From a virus, in IMG/VR virus record IMGVR_UViG_3300017527_000346, positions 1 to 29,849 of that record: DNA of 29,849 nucleotides, one strand, 5' to 3'. Of the stretch, positions 12,942 to 22,034 are shown one piece after another. The position numbers were made by a program, and so were the translations under genes. Position 1 is the stretch's first letter, and the number at the start of each line of letters is the position of its first letter. Below the pieces are notes generated by a model. The model saw only the letters and a program-made list of their open reading frames with translations, made no database searches and was not told where the DNA came from.

Positions 12942-15900
12942 AGCATTACCTCCCCATTATTCCATAGCATTACATTATCATCGTTCCATAACATAGCAGT
13001 TTCAGCCGATAGCACGGGTGATTCAAAGCTTGAAATTAAATCACTCACCACGGGGTATATTAATGGCCGTATTAAACCGCTGGTATAGTTATAATTATTG
13101 GCATCCCAAACTAACAGCAACAAATCGGCATCTGATAATACTTCGTCATATACAATGATCCTTTTTATCAACTTTGGTAGTTCATCACCCCACAAAAGCC
13201 AGGTAACACCGTCAGGTGTGAATGCATCATTGAATCCAGTTGCACTAACTGAGAGGTCAAATACACCGTTCTTACTATTAGCAAGGTGCAAATATCCGTT
13301 CTCCCCCTCTTCGCTGTCATGGCGTAAAACTGTAATCATTTGGTCATTACGAGACCAGTTAAGGCCGGAATGTAACACAGAATAGAGCCCATCTGATGCG
13401 ACAATTCTCCCTTCAACCGAAGAAAAATATAAAGGGGTGTAAGGTCCACTGGCCCCTTTTATTGTAAAAAAGCCCCTTGAAGATGTGTCCACCGCATCAT
13501 AATCTTGCAGCGGCACCCATTCAATGATTGTAGTTCCTCTATTCGCTGGTGCGCCTGTCCCGTAAACGCTCTTGATTAGTTCTGATTGGGTGAACTGTAC
13601 GCCATAGGTTCCATCTGCGGCCATGCTGGTCATGGCCACCGGGTTTCCGTTGGATGGAATATAGGGTAGCAGGTAGGGCGTTGGAGTTATGTTTGCGCCG
13701 TAGATAGCCACAGAATCCGTGTCCGCAACAATCCTTATTCCCACAACCGGGTCAGTCTCGGTTCCAGTAATGTCAAATCTTTCCCAGGAAGTTGATAGCG
13801 TTTTAGTTGTCCACGAGCCACCATTGTCCTCTGTCAAATCGACGTTGCCGGTCCCTCCCAATCTTTTCATCCAGACCGAAAAGGTATAATCCGAACCGTC
13901 AAGTGTTTCAGAAAGTGTGTATTTTATTGTCGCGTTAGCTGCATTAGCAAGCAAATAAGTTGCCGAATTATTTTCATTGTCCGGCCCATCTTGAGTCAGG
14001 AAGTCCCACATTTGGTAAGTAGTCCACTGACTAAAATCCTCACTATAAGGCAAAAGATTAACCCCGGCACCGCTGATAATAGCTCCAACCCCGCTATCAC
14101 CCACCTGGCCGATCACATCTTGAGCAGGGATAGATGTATCGTTGACGAAATCTGAGGGCTCTAATAGGGCAAAGTCTGGAATGCGCTTTATAGTGATATC
14201 GCCGATGTGGACTATTTCAGAACCTGACATGTTATCAAATTCAATATGATCTCCAGTTGCATGCGTAGCCCTGAATACAAGCTCATAGGGTGCTGTGGAA
14301 GTTGTCAGGGTAACTTCAGCAAGCACAGTGTCATCAGCATTGTTCATTATTACGAGTTTGGGAGCATCCCCGTCAAGTGTCTCAAAATAGGCATCCGCAA
14401 CATTGACCATGTAATAAACGTTGACTATTGAATCGTCTGTGAAATCCGTTGCATCTGAGATATCGAGATAAGCGCCCCGATCGTCATCCACATATGAGAT
14501 TTGCATATTGCCGTTTGTTTCATCAATCTCCATTTTATTCGTGCCGTAGGGTACCCCACTTGTCTGCACTGGCCGAATGCTGACATCGTCGTAATATAGG
14601 AGGTCGCCGTCTGCAGGGTTGCCACCAAATCCTATATCTATATTGCCTACAATGTCAGTAGCAAAGTAGTTATATAGAACAACCTCAGTCCAAGTATCTC
14701 CAGAAAGGGTTTCGGTCACAGCGCCAGGAATATCATCTGAAAAAGCACTTGGCTTAATCCTAACACTCTTTAAATTATTCGCAGCGGGCACTGCTATTTT
14801 TACCGATATTCTGAATAAAGTATTTGTAGAAAGCCCATCTATTTCTGTTGTTGACAACCTTCCATAAGCATAAGTACAGGGATCGGTAGTCTCATCAACC
14901 GTAATCAAACCTTGCTTATGATCACCAGGTTCAACTCCTCCATAACCGAGATCATTGCTATCATAAGTAAGGGTTGAATCCGTAGAGTCATCATGCAGCG
15001 TCCAATTCCCAATATTCCCATCTTCAAATGTCCGATCATTATCATCGTCAATAGCATCGCTATCGTCCCCACCGCCGTCTCCTGCACTATACGGCCAGTC
15101 GTAGGTGCCGAGGTGTGGGGCGGTTATTTCTTTTATAATAAAATTGTCTAAATATACCCCTCCATCATCGCTTCCATTTAATTCTCGCGCATTAATAAGT
15201 ATGTTTATGCCATCATAAATAAACTCTCGTGTGTAGGTAGTAAACGATGTGTCTGTGCTTGTTAGGGTTACAAGTGGATTGTCCGAATAATAATTTGTGT
15301 CACCAAAAGCAATTACCCAATCGCCGCCCGTGCCCACATGTCGGGCATCGATTGCCATCTGGTATACAGTACCCTCAACGAGTCCTAACCCGCTAATATC
15401 CTCCCAAAGCCGAGCCCCCGCAGCAGGAGAACCGTTAGCATTAAGATGGAAAGCATATGACCCGGTAGATTTAACAGCAGATTGCGACTCGTAAATGTCT
15501 AAGCTCCCCGCCACGGTCCAACCGGTAGTAGCATCGGCCTCATTACCGCCGCTGTCTCCAACTGCATTGGCTACGTCGTATAGCTCACTCCCCAAACTCT
15601 CCTGATCAAACAGATCGCTTCCGATAACGTTCCCGGATGGAAGCTTTTCGAGCATGATGTTGCGAATGTGGGTTTCTGGATTGTCGGGATCGTCTTGGCC
15701 GATGAAGATGCGATCTTCGCCATCTGAAGGATTAATAAAAACATCATCTGTACTATCACTGGCGGTGAATGCAACGGAACATCTATACCAGCCATCACTA
15801 AGGGTTTCAGGGGACCCTTCTGGAATAACAAATCCGCTGTTTGTTCCTAAACCGCTTCCCGCCAAATTAAAAAACGCTGATGGCTTTGTCCCTGTTGTGT

Positions 15901-16318
15901 TTATTATTATCCTTATACTGTTAACCACTCCCTGTTTAAAATCAGCCGAGAATATATATGTTTCTCCACCAATTACTTTGTTCTGAGCCTTCAGAATATG
16001 AGAATTATTAGTAGTATCAGCAACAATAGCCTGTGCCGTGCTTTTCCCAATCCTTGTACGCGCCCAAAACCCATCAGTAATATCATTCTGCGCACTCGTA
16101 TCAATCAACTGATCCCGATCACCCCAAAACGTTTGCAGAATGCCTTGTGGATTCGTTGCGGTTCTGGCTGATACAGCACTGGTTTGGCCGGAAGTCATAC
16201 CACCTTTTTTATCAACAAGAGTATGATTCTGGTTGATATTGATGTCTACAACCTTCCCGGCGAAACAGGGGGACCCAAGAACACAGAACGCTAAACATAT
16301 GTATAGTAGTTTTTTCAT
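12929..16318 (-). CDS. Large secreted multi-domain adhesin (CBM/LamG-like modules)
   Basis: I start the gene at ATG 16318 (1129 residues), giving a signal peptide MKKLLYICLAFCVLGSPCFA; the longer frame from 16375 would bury it. The body is a string of beta-sandwich modules. Several contain the carbohydrate-binding pattern of a W-T..G substitution with TYIFSADFK, DGWYRCSVAF and YTFSVWMKR segments (CBM-4/9-like), and one near the C-terminus resembles a LamG/concanavalin domain (YLHLANSKNGVFD and KLIKRIIVYDEVLSDADL). The protein ends in three MLWN repeats. It probably binds glycans. The gene begins one base after the Fn3 gene stop. Domain names are by resemblance only. Confidence 0.78.
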   Translation of the reverse strand: MKKLLYICLAFCVLGSPCFAGKVVDININQNHTLVDKKGGMTSGQTSAVSARTATNPQGILQTFWGDRDQLIDTSAQNDITDGFWARTRIGKSTAQAIVADTTNNSHILKAQNKVIGGETYIFSADFKQGVVNSIRIIINTTGTKPSAFFNLAGSGLGTNSGFVIPEGSPETLSDGWYRCSVAFTASDSTDDVFINPSDGEDRIFIGQDDPDNPETHIRNIMLEKLPSGNVIGSDLFDQESLGSELYDVANAVGDSGGNEADATTGWTVAGSLDIYESQSAVKSTGSYAFHLNANGSPAAGARLWEDISGLGLVEGTVYQMAIDARHVGTGGDWVIAFGDTNYYSDNPLVTLTSTDTSFTTYTREFIYDGINILINARELNGSDDGGVYLDNFIIKEITAPHLGTYDWPYSAGDGGGDDSDAIDDDNDRTFEDGNIGNWTLHDDSTDSTLTYDSNDLGYGGVEPGDHKQGLITVDETTDPCTYAYGRLSTTEIDGLSTNTLFRISVKIAVPAANNLKSVRIKPSAFSDDIPGAVTETLSGDTWTEVVLYNYFATDIVGNIDIGFGGNPADGDLLYYDDVSIRPVQTSGVPYGTNKMEIDETNGNMQISYVDDDRGAYLDISDATDFTDDSIVNVYYMVNVADAYFETLDGDAPKLVIMNNADDTVLAEVTLTTSTAPYELVFRATHATGDHIEFDNMSGSEIVHIGDITIKRIPDFALLEPSDFVNDTSIPAQDVIGQVGDSGVGAIISGAGVNLLPYSEDFSQWTTYQMWDFLTQDGPDNENNSATYLLANAANATIKYTLSETLDGSDYTFSVWMKRLGGTGNVDLTEDNGGSWTTKTLSTSWERFDITGTETDPVVGIRIVADTDSVAIYGANITPTPYLLPYIPSNGNPVAMTSMAADGTYGVQFTQSELIKSVYGTGAPANRGTTIIEWVPLQDYDAVDTSSRGFFTIKGASGPYTPLYFSSVEGRIVASDGLYSVLHSGLNWSRNDQMITVLRHDSEEGENGYLHLANSKNGVFDLSVSATGFNDAFTPDGVTWLLWGDELPKLIKRIIVYDEVLSDADLLLLVWDANNYNYTSGLIRPLIYPVVSDLISSFESPVLSAETAMLWNDDNVMLWNNGEVMLWND

Positions 16319-16319
16319 C

Positions 16320-16637
16320 TTATTCCACCACATGAATTTGCGATACTGGAGATACAGGCACAGTGGTATAAACACCTGAACTAAATATAGATTCTAGCCC
16401 AGAAGCGTTATAGGCTTTCGCACGAAAGAAATACACGACCCCCGAATTAAGCTCTGTAACTGTGTATTGTGTTACATTACCGGCATCCACAACCTGATTT
16501 AGATTATCAAATTCCAGGCCATAATAAATATTATATCCCGTTGCGTCATCCGATGGGTCCCACTTCAATGTCACATTCCCGGCATGTACGGTGATCGTCA
16601 TGCACAAAATAAGTGCTATTAAAAATATTTTTTTCAT
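16320..16637 (-). CDS. Secreted single fibronectin type III domain protein
   Basis: After a signal peptide (MKKIFLIALILCMTITVHA) the 105-residue protein contains one Fn3-like domain: VTLKWDPSDDATGYNIYYGL, then TQYTVTELNSGVVYFFRAKA and YNASGLES. These are the B-C strand tryptophan and tyrosine positions of Fn3. A hydrophobic tail follows. Fn3 domains decorate phage tails and help attach to bacterial surfaces. The stop is one base away from the next start, so the two proteins are made together. Confidence 0.85.
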   Translation of the reverse strand: MKKIFLIALILCMTITVHAGNVTLKWDPSDDATGYNIYYGLEFDNLNQVVDAGNVTQYTVTELNSGVVYFFRAKAYNASGLESIFSSGVYTTVPVSPVSQIHVVE

Positions 16638-16648
16638 TTATGCCCCAA

Positions 16649-17209
16649 TCAATCAACCCCAAAAAACGTCAAGCCAGGGTTAGTAGTTTTTGCCTTTGAT
16701 GGTTTACCAGCAGCCTTCCAATCCTTCAGATTTTTACCACCAACCCAATCTCCCTTATCATCTTTCCACCGCACTCTTAGGGTCTCTTTTGCAACAGTGC
16801 CAGCGGGAAGTGATGCATGGGCCTCATTTTGTTCGTACGAATTTACTGTAAGGTCCAGCCATGCCGCTGCGGTTGTGGTATTGCTGCCACCGGCGTATTC
16901 CGGATAGTCTTGAGCCTCGTAATACAGCGATTCATCCCTTGTGATACCGTACAGACGAAAAGTTTCATCTTTGCCAATACCTTCTGAAGATAAGATACGG
17001 ACATCCGTCACTTGATACCCCTCCGGACGTTCACCGCCCGGCTCCATAAAATATCTAACTGGATCGGTTCCGAGCGGCCATCCAGGATAGGTAATTTTAT
17101 CGACAACAAAAGAACTTTTCTTGGCGATAAAAAACAAATGGTAGGTTTTAGCATGTGCGATACCTACCAGACAAAAAATAAATAGAATCGCTATGATTGC
17201 TTTTTTCAT
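16649..17209 (-). CDS. Secreted hypothetical protein, 186 aa
   Basis: A signal peptide MKKAIIAILFIFCLVGIAHA precedes a mixed alpha/beta protein with many aromatic residues. It contains a basic, tryptophan-containing region (VRWKDDKGDWVGGKNLKDWK). I do not recognise a family. Its start overlaps the previous stop by four bases (ATGA), and 11 bases follow before the Fn3 gene. It belongs to the run of six signal-peptide genes. Confidence 0.75.
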   Translation of the reverse strand: MKKAIIAILFIFCLVGIAHAKTYHLFFIAKKSSFVVDKITYPGWPLGTDPVRYFMEPGGERPEGYQVTDVRILSSEGIGKDETFRLYGITRDESLYYEAQDYPEYAGGSNTTTAAAWLDLTVNSYEQNEAHASLPAGTVAKETLRVRWKDDKGDWVGGKNLKDWKAAGKPSKAKTTNPGLTFFGVD

Positions 17210-17556
17210 TTGAATAACCTCATATCACAAGTTCCGCTTGTATAATCACCATTTTTCATGCCTATCCGATAATAAACATTTTTACTTGGCTCATCTACAA
17301 CGGCCTCGGTATTTGCTGTCCACTCTTCAATATCAAGCCAGTTAGTCCCATCGAAACTACGTTGCAGTGTAACCGTACCCACCCATGCATTCGATATTGA
17401 CAGATCAAAACGCCCACCCATCTTAGCCGTGTCTGATGTGAATGAGTCATCACCTGGATTAGACGAGATTTGCAGCGTTAGGCTTGCCCCTGCATCGACC
17501 ATTTGTGGGAATAAAAACAATAAACTGATTAACGATAGCACAATACATTTTTTCAT
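17206..17556 (-). CDS. Secreted beta-sandwich tail-associated protein
   Basis: The 116-residue protein begins with a signal peptide (MKKCIVLSLISLLFLFPQMVDA). The mature part has GGRFDLSISNAWVGTVTLQR followed by SFDGTNWLDIEEW, a Y-Y-R-I-G-M-K-N-G-D-Y-T-S-G motif and a final strand with MRLF. A similar pattern (..SISG.WVGTVTLQRSFD.G..W.....YYR.G.K.GDYTSG) is familiar from small phage structural proteins, normally without a signal peptide. The SD AAAGGAGG precedes the start. The protein may decorate the tail or be exported. Confidence 0.78.
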   Translation of the reverse strand: MKKCIVLSLISLLFLFPQMVDAGASLTLQISSNPGDDSFTSDTAKMGGRFDLSISNAWVGTVTLQRSFDGTNWLDIEEWTANTEAVVDEPSKNVYYRIGMKNGDYTSGTCDMRLFK

Positions 17557-17579
17557 TTCGTTGCCTCCTTTGAAATGTT

Positions 17580-18029
17580 TTATTCTGCCGTGACAATTAA
17601 TTCTTTTATGTACACCGGATTTGTTTGCGTACTATATAGCTGTATTTCACCTTCGTAAAGTGTGCCGGGTGTCAGACCTGATATGTCATGAACATTGCAG
17701 TCTACCGCTGCATAGGTGTCACCCTCTCGCTCACCATAGCTGGCCGAATAGCTACCATTGACGCCTATCCTTGCCCTGCATAGCTGAGTTGTAGCTGCAT
17801 AACATTTCAGCATTCCGTACAGCCGGACATCATTATTTCCCTCCGGGCAAACAAAGGGGAACGTTGCAACTGTGGTCCAAGCAATAAGGCTTATAGTCAA
17901 TTCATTACTCTGAGAAAAAAAAGAGCCTCCCTGCAATGCCACAATGACGTTATCCCTCAATTGCTGCATCTGCGCCGATGTCAATTTTGTCCCATAACCG
18001 AAAGACCCACTTAGATCAGTCCAGCCCAT
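17580..18029 (-). CDS. Tail-associated beta-rich protein, 149 aa
   Basis: The start MGWTDLSGSFGYGTKLTSAQ followed by MQQLRDNVIVALQGG is a short helix pattern seen at the beginning of phage fibre or appendage proteins (W.D....GYG..LTS.QM..L.DN). The rest is a beta-sandwich with repeated Thr/Val strands. No signal peptide is present, in contrast to the next six genes. The SD AAGGAGATTTTG lies in the end of the overlapping upstream gene. Confidence 0.7.
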   Translation of the reverse strand: MGWTDLSGSFGYGTKLTSAQMQQLRDNVIVALQGGSFFSQSNELTISLIAWTTVATFPFVCPEGNNDVRLYGMLKCYAATTQLCRARIGVNGSYSASYGEREGDTYAAVDCNVHDISGLTPGTLYEGEIQLYSTQTNPVYIKELIVTAE

Positions 18030-18210
18030 CGTTCAAAATCTCCTTGACTGTCTTGAGATGAACAGGGCATAGATGCGCGGCATCCTCCCCCGTTTCATCA
18101 TTGTGTATTCCTACGATATGACCCCATCCTGAAAACCCCCGGTTAGGACCTGTTTCAACATGCCAGTTTTGGCAATCCTTAACACTGCAATATATGGTTT
18201 GTAGTATCAT
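18016..18210 (-). CDS. Small Cys/His protein, 64 aa
   Basis: The frame starts at ATG 18210, overlapping the previous stop (ATGA), and carries YCSVKDCQNWH, GFSGWGHIVG and HLCPVHLK. The C-x4-C and CxxH pairs indicate a small metal-binding fold. Similar short proteins with a GW core and LCP.H ending occur among phage tail genes. It overlaps the next gene by 14 bases. Confidence 0.7.
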   Translation of the reverse strand: MILQTIYCSVKDCQNWHVETGPNRGFSGWGHIVGIHNDETGEDAAHLCPVHLKTVKEILNDGLD

Positions 18211-19388
18211 AGCAATAATTTATCCCCATCTAAAAAGTCCACATCAAGGTAAAAAGCATCCCCGGCATTTGCTTCATTCATGCCGTAGTTGACCCGGAAC
18301 TTTTCAAGGTCAATCTTTATCTCGTCAAATCGCCATCCGGTGCCTGAATTGATATTATAAAACTCATCGACGAAACGGACGGTTTCGCCGAGTTGTCTAT
18401 GCAGGCCGGTTATAGTGGCACTTAGCTTAAACCGTTTTGGTGGATATTGGTTTGCAAGGGCTTTTCTCTGCGCCATGTTTTGACATGATGCTGAGTCTAC
18501 ATACCAAATATTCTTACTATTCCATATCGTTTCATGTAGGCCAAAGGTATTGACGGAAGTCGTCTGTTGCTGTGCTACATTAATGGCCCAATAGTCGGAC
18601 TCCTCCGAATAGTCACCATACACCCAAGCTTTATTGACCAGGTTCATTCCATCAACGGTTATCTCAACGTCGAGGATCTGATCGGCGATAAGTGTAAAAT
18701 CAAGTGAATTTGGCTCTGTGTATCGCCGGAAATATAGCTTACCGTCGCCTTCCGTCCAAATGGCCGAGTCAGTCATAACCCCAAGGTCATCAAGCGCCTT
18801 TGCTACCTTAACACCTTTGTATCTCGCAGCCATCTCAACGTTGTCTGTTGAAAAGTTTTCTGCCCACACCTCAAATGATTCCCAATTAATATGAGGGTTC
18901 GCTGCGCTTTGGGTATTGTCTAACTGCCCATAACAAGTGCATATTGTCCACGCAATATCGGATGGTATCTGATCGCTTATTTCAATTGGTGCCTCAGAGG
19001 TTCCTATTTTCTGCTCGGTCAGACTCCATAACCTATCCCTTAAATGTAGTTGACAAGATGATTTCTTGGGATAGCGCACTTCCTTGATATCACCCGAAAA
19101 AATAGATATTGACTCATAATCTGAATCAGGATGAGTGAACCCTATTTCAATTGTGCAAGTATTCGGCAAGGTCCATAAACGTTCGTGAAACTGGTTAAAT
19201 AATCCGTCATCATTGGCAAGGGTTATAGTCGTTTTACTCGCCCGTATCCGGTTTGCAAGTCGGCTGAACCTCGGCCACTTAACTACCCGCTCGGAATAAT
19301 TGCTTGACCCAATGGTAAACCTGCGCTCAGGTGATGAAGCCTTTAGTTTTAGCTGATCGATATACCAGGATGATACGTCATAGGCCAT
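18207..19388 (-). CDS. Putative tail hub/tip protein
   Basis: The protein has 393 residues. The N-terminal half has strands and turns typical of tail-hub barrels (ISIFSGDIKEVRYPKKSSCQ, LHLRDRLWSL), and the middle part has KVAKALDDLGVM and FTLIADQILDVEI; the C-terminal part ends in a long strand-rich region (FKLSATITGLHRQLGETVRF). It lies after the tape measure and the distal-tail-like proteins in the transcription order, where the hub or tip protein is expected. The assignment is from position and general architecture. The start overlaps the preceding stop (TGATG). Confidence 0.6.
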   Translation of the reverse strand: MAYDVSSWYIDQLKLKASSPERRFTIGSSNYSERVVKWPRFSRLANRIRASKTTITLANDDGLFNQFHERLWTLPNTCTIEIGFTHPDSDYESISIFSGDIKEVRYPKKSSCQLHLRDRLWSLTEQKIGTSEAPIEISDQIPSDIAWTICTCYGQLDNTQSAANPHINWESFEVWAENFSTDNVEMAARYKGVKVAKALDDLGVMTDSAIWTEGDGKLYFRRYTEPNSLDFTLIADQILDVEITVDGMNLVNKAWVYGDYSEESDYWAINVAQQQTTSVNTFGLHETIWNSKNIWYVDSASCQNMAQRKALANQYPPKRFKLSATITGLHRQLGETVRFVDEFYNINSGTGWRFDEIKIDLEKFRVNYGMNEANAGDAFYLDVDFLDGDKLLL

Positions 19389-21667
19389 CAGGCACCACTC
19401 AGTCTAATTTTGCCCTTATAGTACTCAGTATAAGGTTTATTCATCTGATGAAATGGTTTCTTTTTGTTGTCAAATGCTACTGTATTGATTTCGACCGCAC
19501 CCGCTGAATTTATCGCAAATAGCATGGTGGCAGAGCTTTGCCACCAGTCATTTACTCTCAGTGCCTTACTCCCTGGCACATAATCCGCTGTAAATTCAAA
19601 CTCTTTGTATTGGCCTGTTTTATAGCGATACATTTCACCGGTCTTTGCCCTATGCTTCGATCCAAGAAACTTTTTACTACTACGATAATTCCAGTTAGGA
19701 TAAATTTCCACCATATCGGATGATATCGAATAGTATCTAATATCGTCTACGTAATAAATACCCTCGTTGCTCTCCGCATACGATATAATTACCTGCGCGT
19801 CGCTCCCGCCCGGGCCTTCAATCAAGACAAAGCTGATATTATTCCACTCGTTGCCGATTAATATATGATTGCCATTATATGCGTATGGATCACCAGCGCC
19901 GTCTAATAGCCTGATATTATATTTTTTCACAAAATCGGCAGTGGCAACAGCCCCCGAATTAATAACCAGGTTGTCAATGCTACAATCAAAATCACCATTA
20001 ATGGCATTGTGCGAGCCAATCCTCATCACAATATCCTTGCCATCGGTGCCTGGTAGTGTTGGTATATGGCCGAATTGAATCCATATGGTGCCCGCTGTGT
20101 ATGTCAAGTTGCCGCTGCCGTCCACTGAATAGGTGTGAACCCCGTTATTGCCATTACCGACATAGATATAAGAACCGTCACCATAAACACCATAAGCATA
20201 GCCGCCTTGATCATCCGAGTCAATATGAGTTAAATTCCCGCTGCCATCTACTGAGTAAGTGTGGAGGCCGTCATCGAAATAAGTTACGTAAATGAAGGTG
20301 CCGTCCGTCCAAACGCCAATGGCCTCTTCGCCCTGGTCGTCCGAGTCAATATGCGTCAAATTGCCGCTGCCATCGACTGAATATGTAAGTGCTCCATTGC
20401 TACCATTTGCAACATATAAAAAAGTACCGTCCCCATAAACCCCACGGACAGCCTTGTCTCTTGCGTCAAAATCAATATGTGTCAGGTTTCCGCTGCCATC
20501 CACTGAATAGCTATGCAAGCCGTCACTATTGGCAAGATATACAAAAGTCCCATCTCCCCACACGCCATAGGCATAGCCGCCTGGATCATCATCGTCTACA
20601 TGTGTCAGGTTCCCGCTGCCGTCCACTGTGTACGTGTGTAACCCATTCCCGCTTGCCAAATATATAAAGGTTCCATCACCCCACACGCCGCGAGCGTTGC
20701 CGCCCGGATCATCCGAGTCGATATGAGTCAAATTCCCATTCCCGTCTACCGAATAGCTGTGCAGACCTCCACCGTAATTTGCGAGATATAGAAAATTTCC
20801 ATCATGCCACGTGCTATGGGCCTCATCCCCCTGATCATCCGAATCAAGATAAATTAAATTCCCGCTGCCATCGACCGAATAGACGGAAAGGCCGTGACTA
20901 CCATTTGCCAGGTAAGCAAAACCGCCATTAATATAAACCCCGTATGCCTCGTATGTCCCTGTAGTCCATAGATGATAGGTTGTGTAAACGTTTCCCGCAC
21001 GGATAAAGCGGAACTTTCCTGATGTTTCTGTGGTGTCGGCTTGTATCTCGGCACTGTTGGACCCATTTATTTTATATCGTGATTCATAGCGATGTGTGGT
21101 CGAATTGCCTTCTAAATTGATTCTAATGAAATTGACATCGATGTCATCCCCCATATAGAAATACAGGCCGAAAGTTTCAGGTGGGATAACGTTCAATATC
21201 CAATCAATTTGAATGTCAAAATTGCCCCGCATAGCCCAAAGGCTGTTGATATTATTCGTTTTCGCCGTCCCATTGTGGACCATGTTCCCCTTGTTGCTCT
21301 GGATATCCCAATCAGGATTATTGTCGTCATCTTGTATCCAGTAATCAGGATTCAGCGGATCACCGTTATCACCGGTAAAATCATCACCAGTAAACCCGGC
21401 AATATAAGGGAAGATGTTTAGAGAATATAAATATTTTTGAGCCGCGGCCACCGCATAGGCATCGCTGATTATTCCCACATCATAACCATCAGCCTTTACG
21501 CGCCTTGAATGGGTGCCCTCCATGTACTGTTGGGTCGATAGGTAATGTGAGCCATCATGGGTGTATGGATCATATAATGACCAGTTATTATCGGCTTCCA
21601 TGTCAGCACTCAGGATTCCAACCTGCTCACTGACAACTTCGGTACCTATGAAAAATGATGGATTCAT
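19388..21667 (-). CDS. Tail-tip protein with inserted seven-bladed beta-propeller
   Basis: The protein has 759 residues. Residues 14-235 are beta-sandwich domains; 238-525 are seven repeats of about 41 residues ending in SVDGSGNLTHIDSDDQG-type strands (LVIVD-like propeller blades); 526-650 return to a beta-sandwich (IWIQFGHIPTLPG, FDCSIDNLVI), and 655-759 are homologous to the protein encoded next to it upstream. The propeller appears inserted into a LamG-like domain, since KFRFIRAGNVYTTYHLW before it and IWIQFGHI after it read as successive strands of one fold. It probably binds the host surface. No signal peptide is present. Confidence 0.7.
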   Translation of the reverse strand: MNPSFFIGTEVVSEQVGILSADMEADNNWSLYDPYTHDGSHYLSTQQYMEGTHSRRVKADGYDVGIISDAYAVAAAQKYLYSLNIFPYIAGFTGDDFTGDNGDPLNPDYWIQDDDNNPDWDIQSNKGNMVHNGTAKTNNINSLWAMRGNFDIQIDWILNVIPPETFGLYFYMGDDIDVNFIRINLEGNSTTHRYESRYKINGSNSAEIQADTTETSGKFRFIRAGNVYTTYHLWTTGTYEAYGVYINGGFAYLANGSHGLSVYSVDGSGNLIYLDSDDQGDEAHSTWHDGNFLYLANYGGGLHSYSVDGNGNLTHIDSDDPGGNARGVWGDGTFIYLASGNGLHTYTVDGSGNLTHVDDDDPGGYAYGVWGDGTFVYLANSDGLHSYSVDGSGNLTHIDFDARDKAVRGVYGDGTFLYVANGSNGALTYSVDGSGNLTHIDSDDQGEEAIGVWTDGTFIYVTYFDDGLHTYSVDGSGNLTHIDSDDQGGYAYGVYGDGSYIYVGNGNNGVHTYSVDGSGNLTYTAGTIWIQFGHIPTLPGTDGKDIVMRIGSHNAINGDFDCSIDNLVINSGAVATADFVKKYNIRLLDGAGDPYAYNGNHILIGNEWNNISFVLIEGPGGSDAQVIISYAESNEGIYYVDDIRYYSISSDMVEIYPNWNYRSSKKFLGSKHRAKTGEMYRYKTGQYKEFEFTADYVPGSKALRVNDWWQSSATMLFAINSAGAVEINTVAFDNKKKPFHQMNKPYTEYYKGKIRLSGA
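20093..20956 (-). repeat. Seven coding repeats of a beta-propeller
   Basis: Seven units of about 123 bases each encode GV(Y/W)GDGTF(I/L/V)Y(L/V)A..GLH(T/S)YSVDGSGNLTH-type blades. The DNA copies are alike enough to see the duplication directly on the strand. Confidence 0.9.
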
Positions 21668-21668
21668 T

Positions 21669-22034
21669 TTAATATGTGCTCAGATCCAACTTGCCGGAAA
21701 ATTTATCAATATACGGTTTGGTAAATTTTGAAAATGGTGTATCTTTGTTAATTATCATGACACTGGTTATCTCACTTACGCTGTTTGATGAAATATCTAA
21801 CTGGCATAGCTGCTGATTCTCCCACCAGCTATTGACCACACTCGCCACTGATGAGGCCGTAAACTCAAATTTCATCGAAACTATTCTAAAATGCCCATGA
21901 TCATATTGAAACAGACTCCCGGTCTTTGCTCGACTCCGATCAAAGATTTTTTCCTTTTGGTCTTTAAGATCCCAATTCGGCACCAGGGTCACTGAGTTAC
22001 TAGACGAGTCCCAAAGCTTATAGGTTAGGCTCAT
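21669..22034 (-). CDS. Distal-tail-like protein, 121 aa
   Basis: I start at ATG 22034, which overlaps the tape-measure stop (ATGA); an in-frame ATG further upstream lies inside the tape-measure gene. The protein is beta-rich: SVTLVPNWDLKDQKEK, SRAKTGSLFQYDHG, MKFEFTASSVASVVNSWW, FSKFTKPYIDKFSGKLDLS. These positions align with the last 105 residues of the propeller protein encoded next (PNW, RAKTG, FEFTA, V..WW, KPY, GK..LS), so they are paralogues. Located right after the tape measure, it is the best candidate for the distal tail protein that starts the tail tip. Confidence 0.7.
   Translation of the reverse strand: MSLTYKLWDSSSNSVTLVPNWDLKDQKEKIFDRSRAKTGSLFQYDHGHFRIVSMKFEFTASSVASVVNSWWENQQLCQLDISSNSVSEITSVMIINKDTPFSKFTKPYIDKFSGKLDLSTY

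Noticed and set aside
16319-16375. Longer start for the large adhesin (ATG at 16375)
   Set aside because: It would overlap the Fn3 gene and bury the clear signal peptide that begins at 16318.
9979-22034. Diversity-generating retroelement variable regions in the tail genes
   Set aside because: No reverse transcriptase, template repeat or adenine-biased variable copy was seen in the window; the visible repeats are propeller blades and MLWN motifs.
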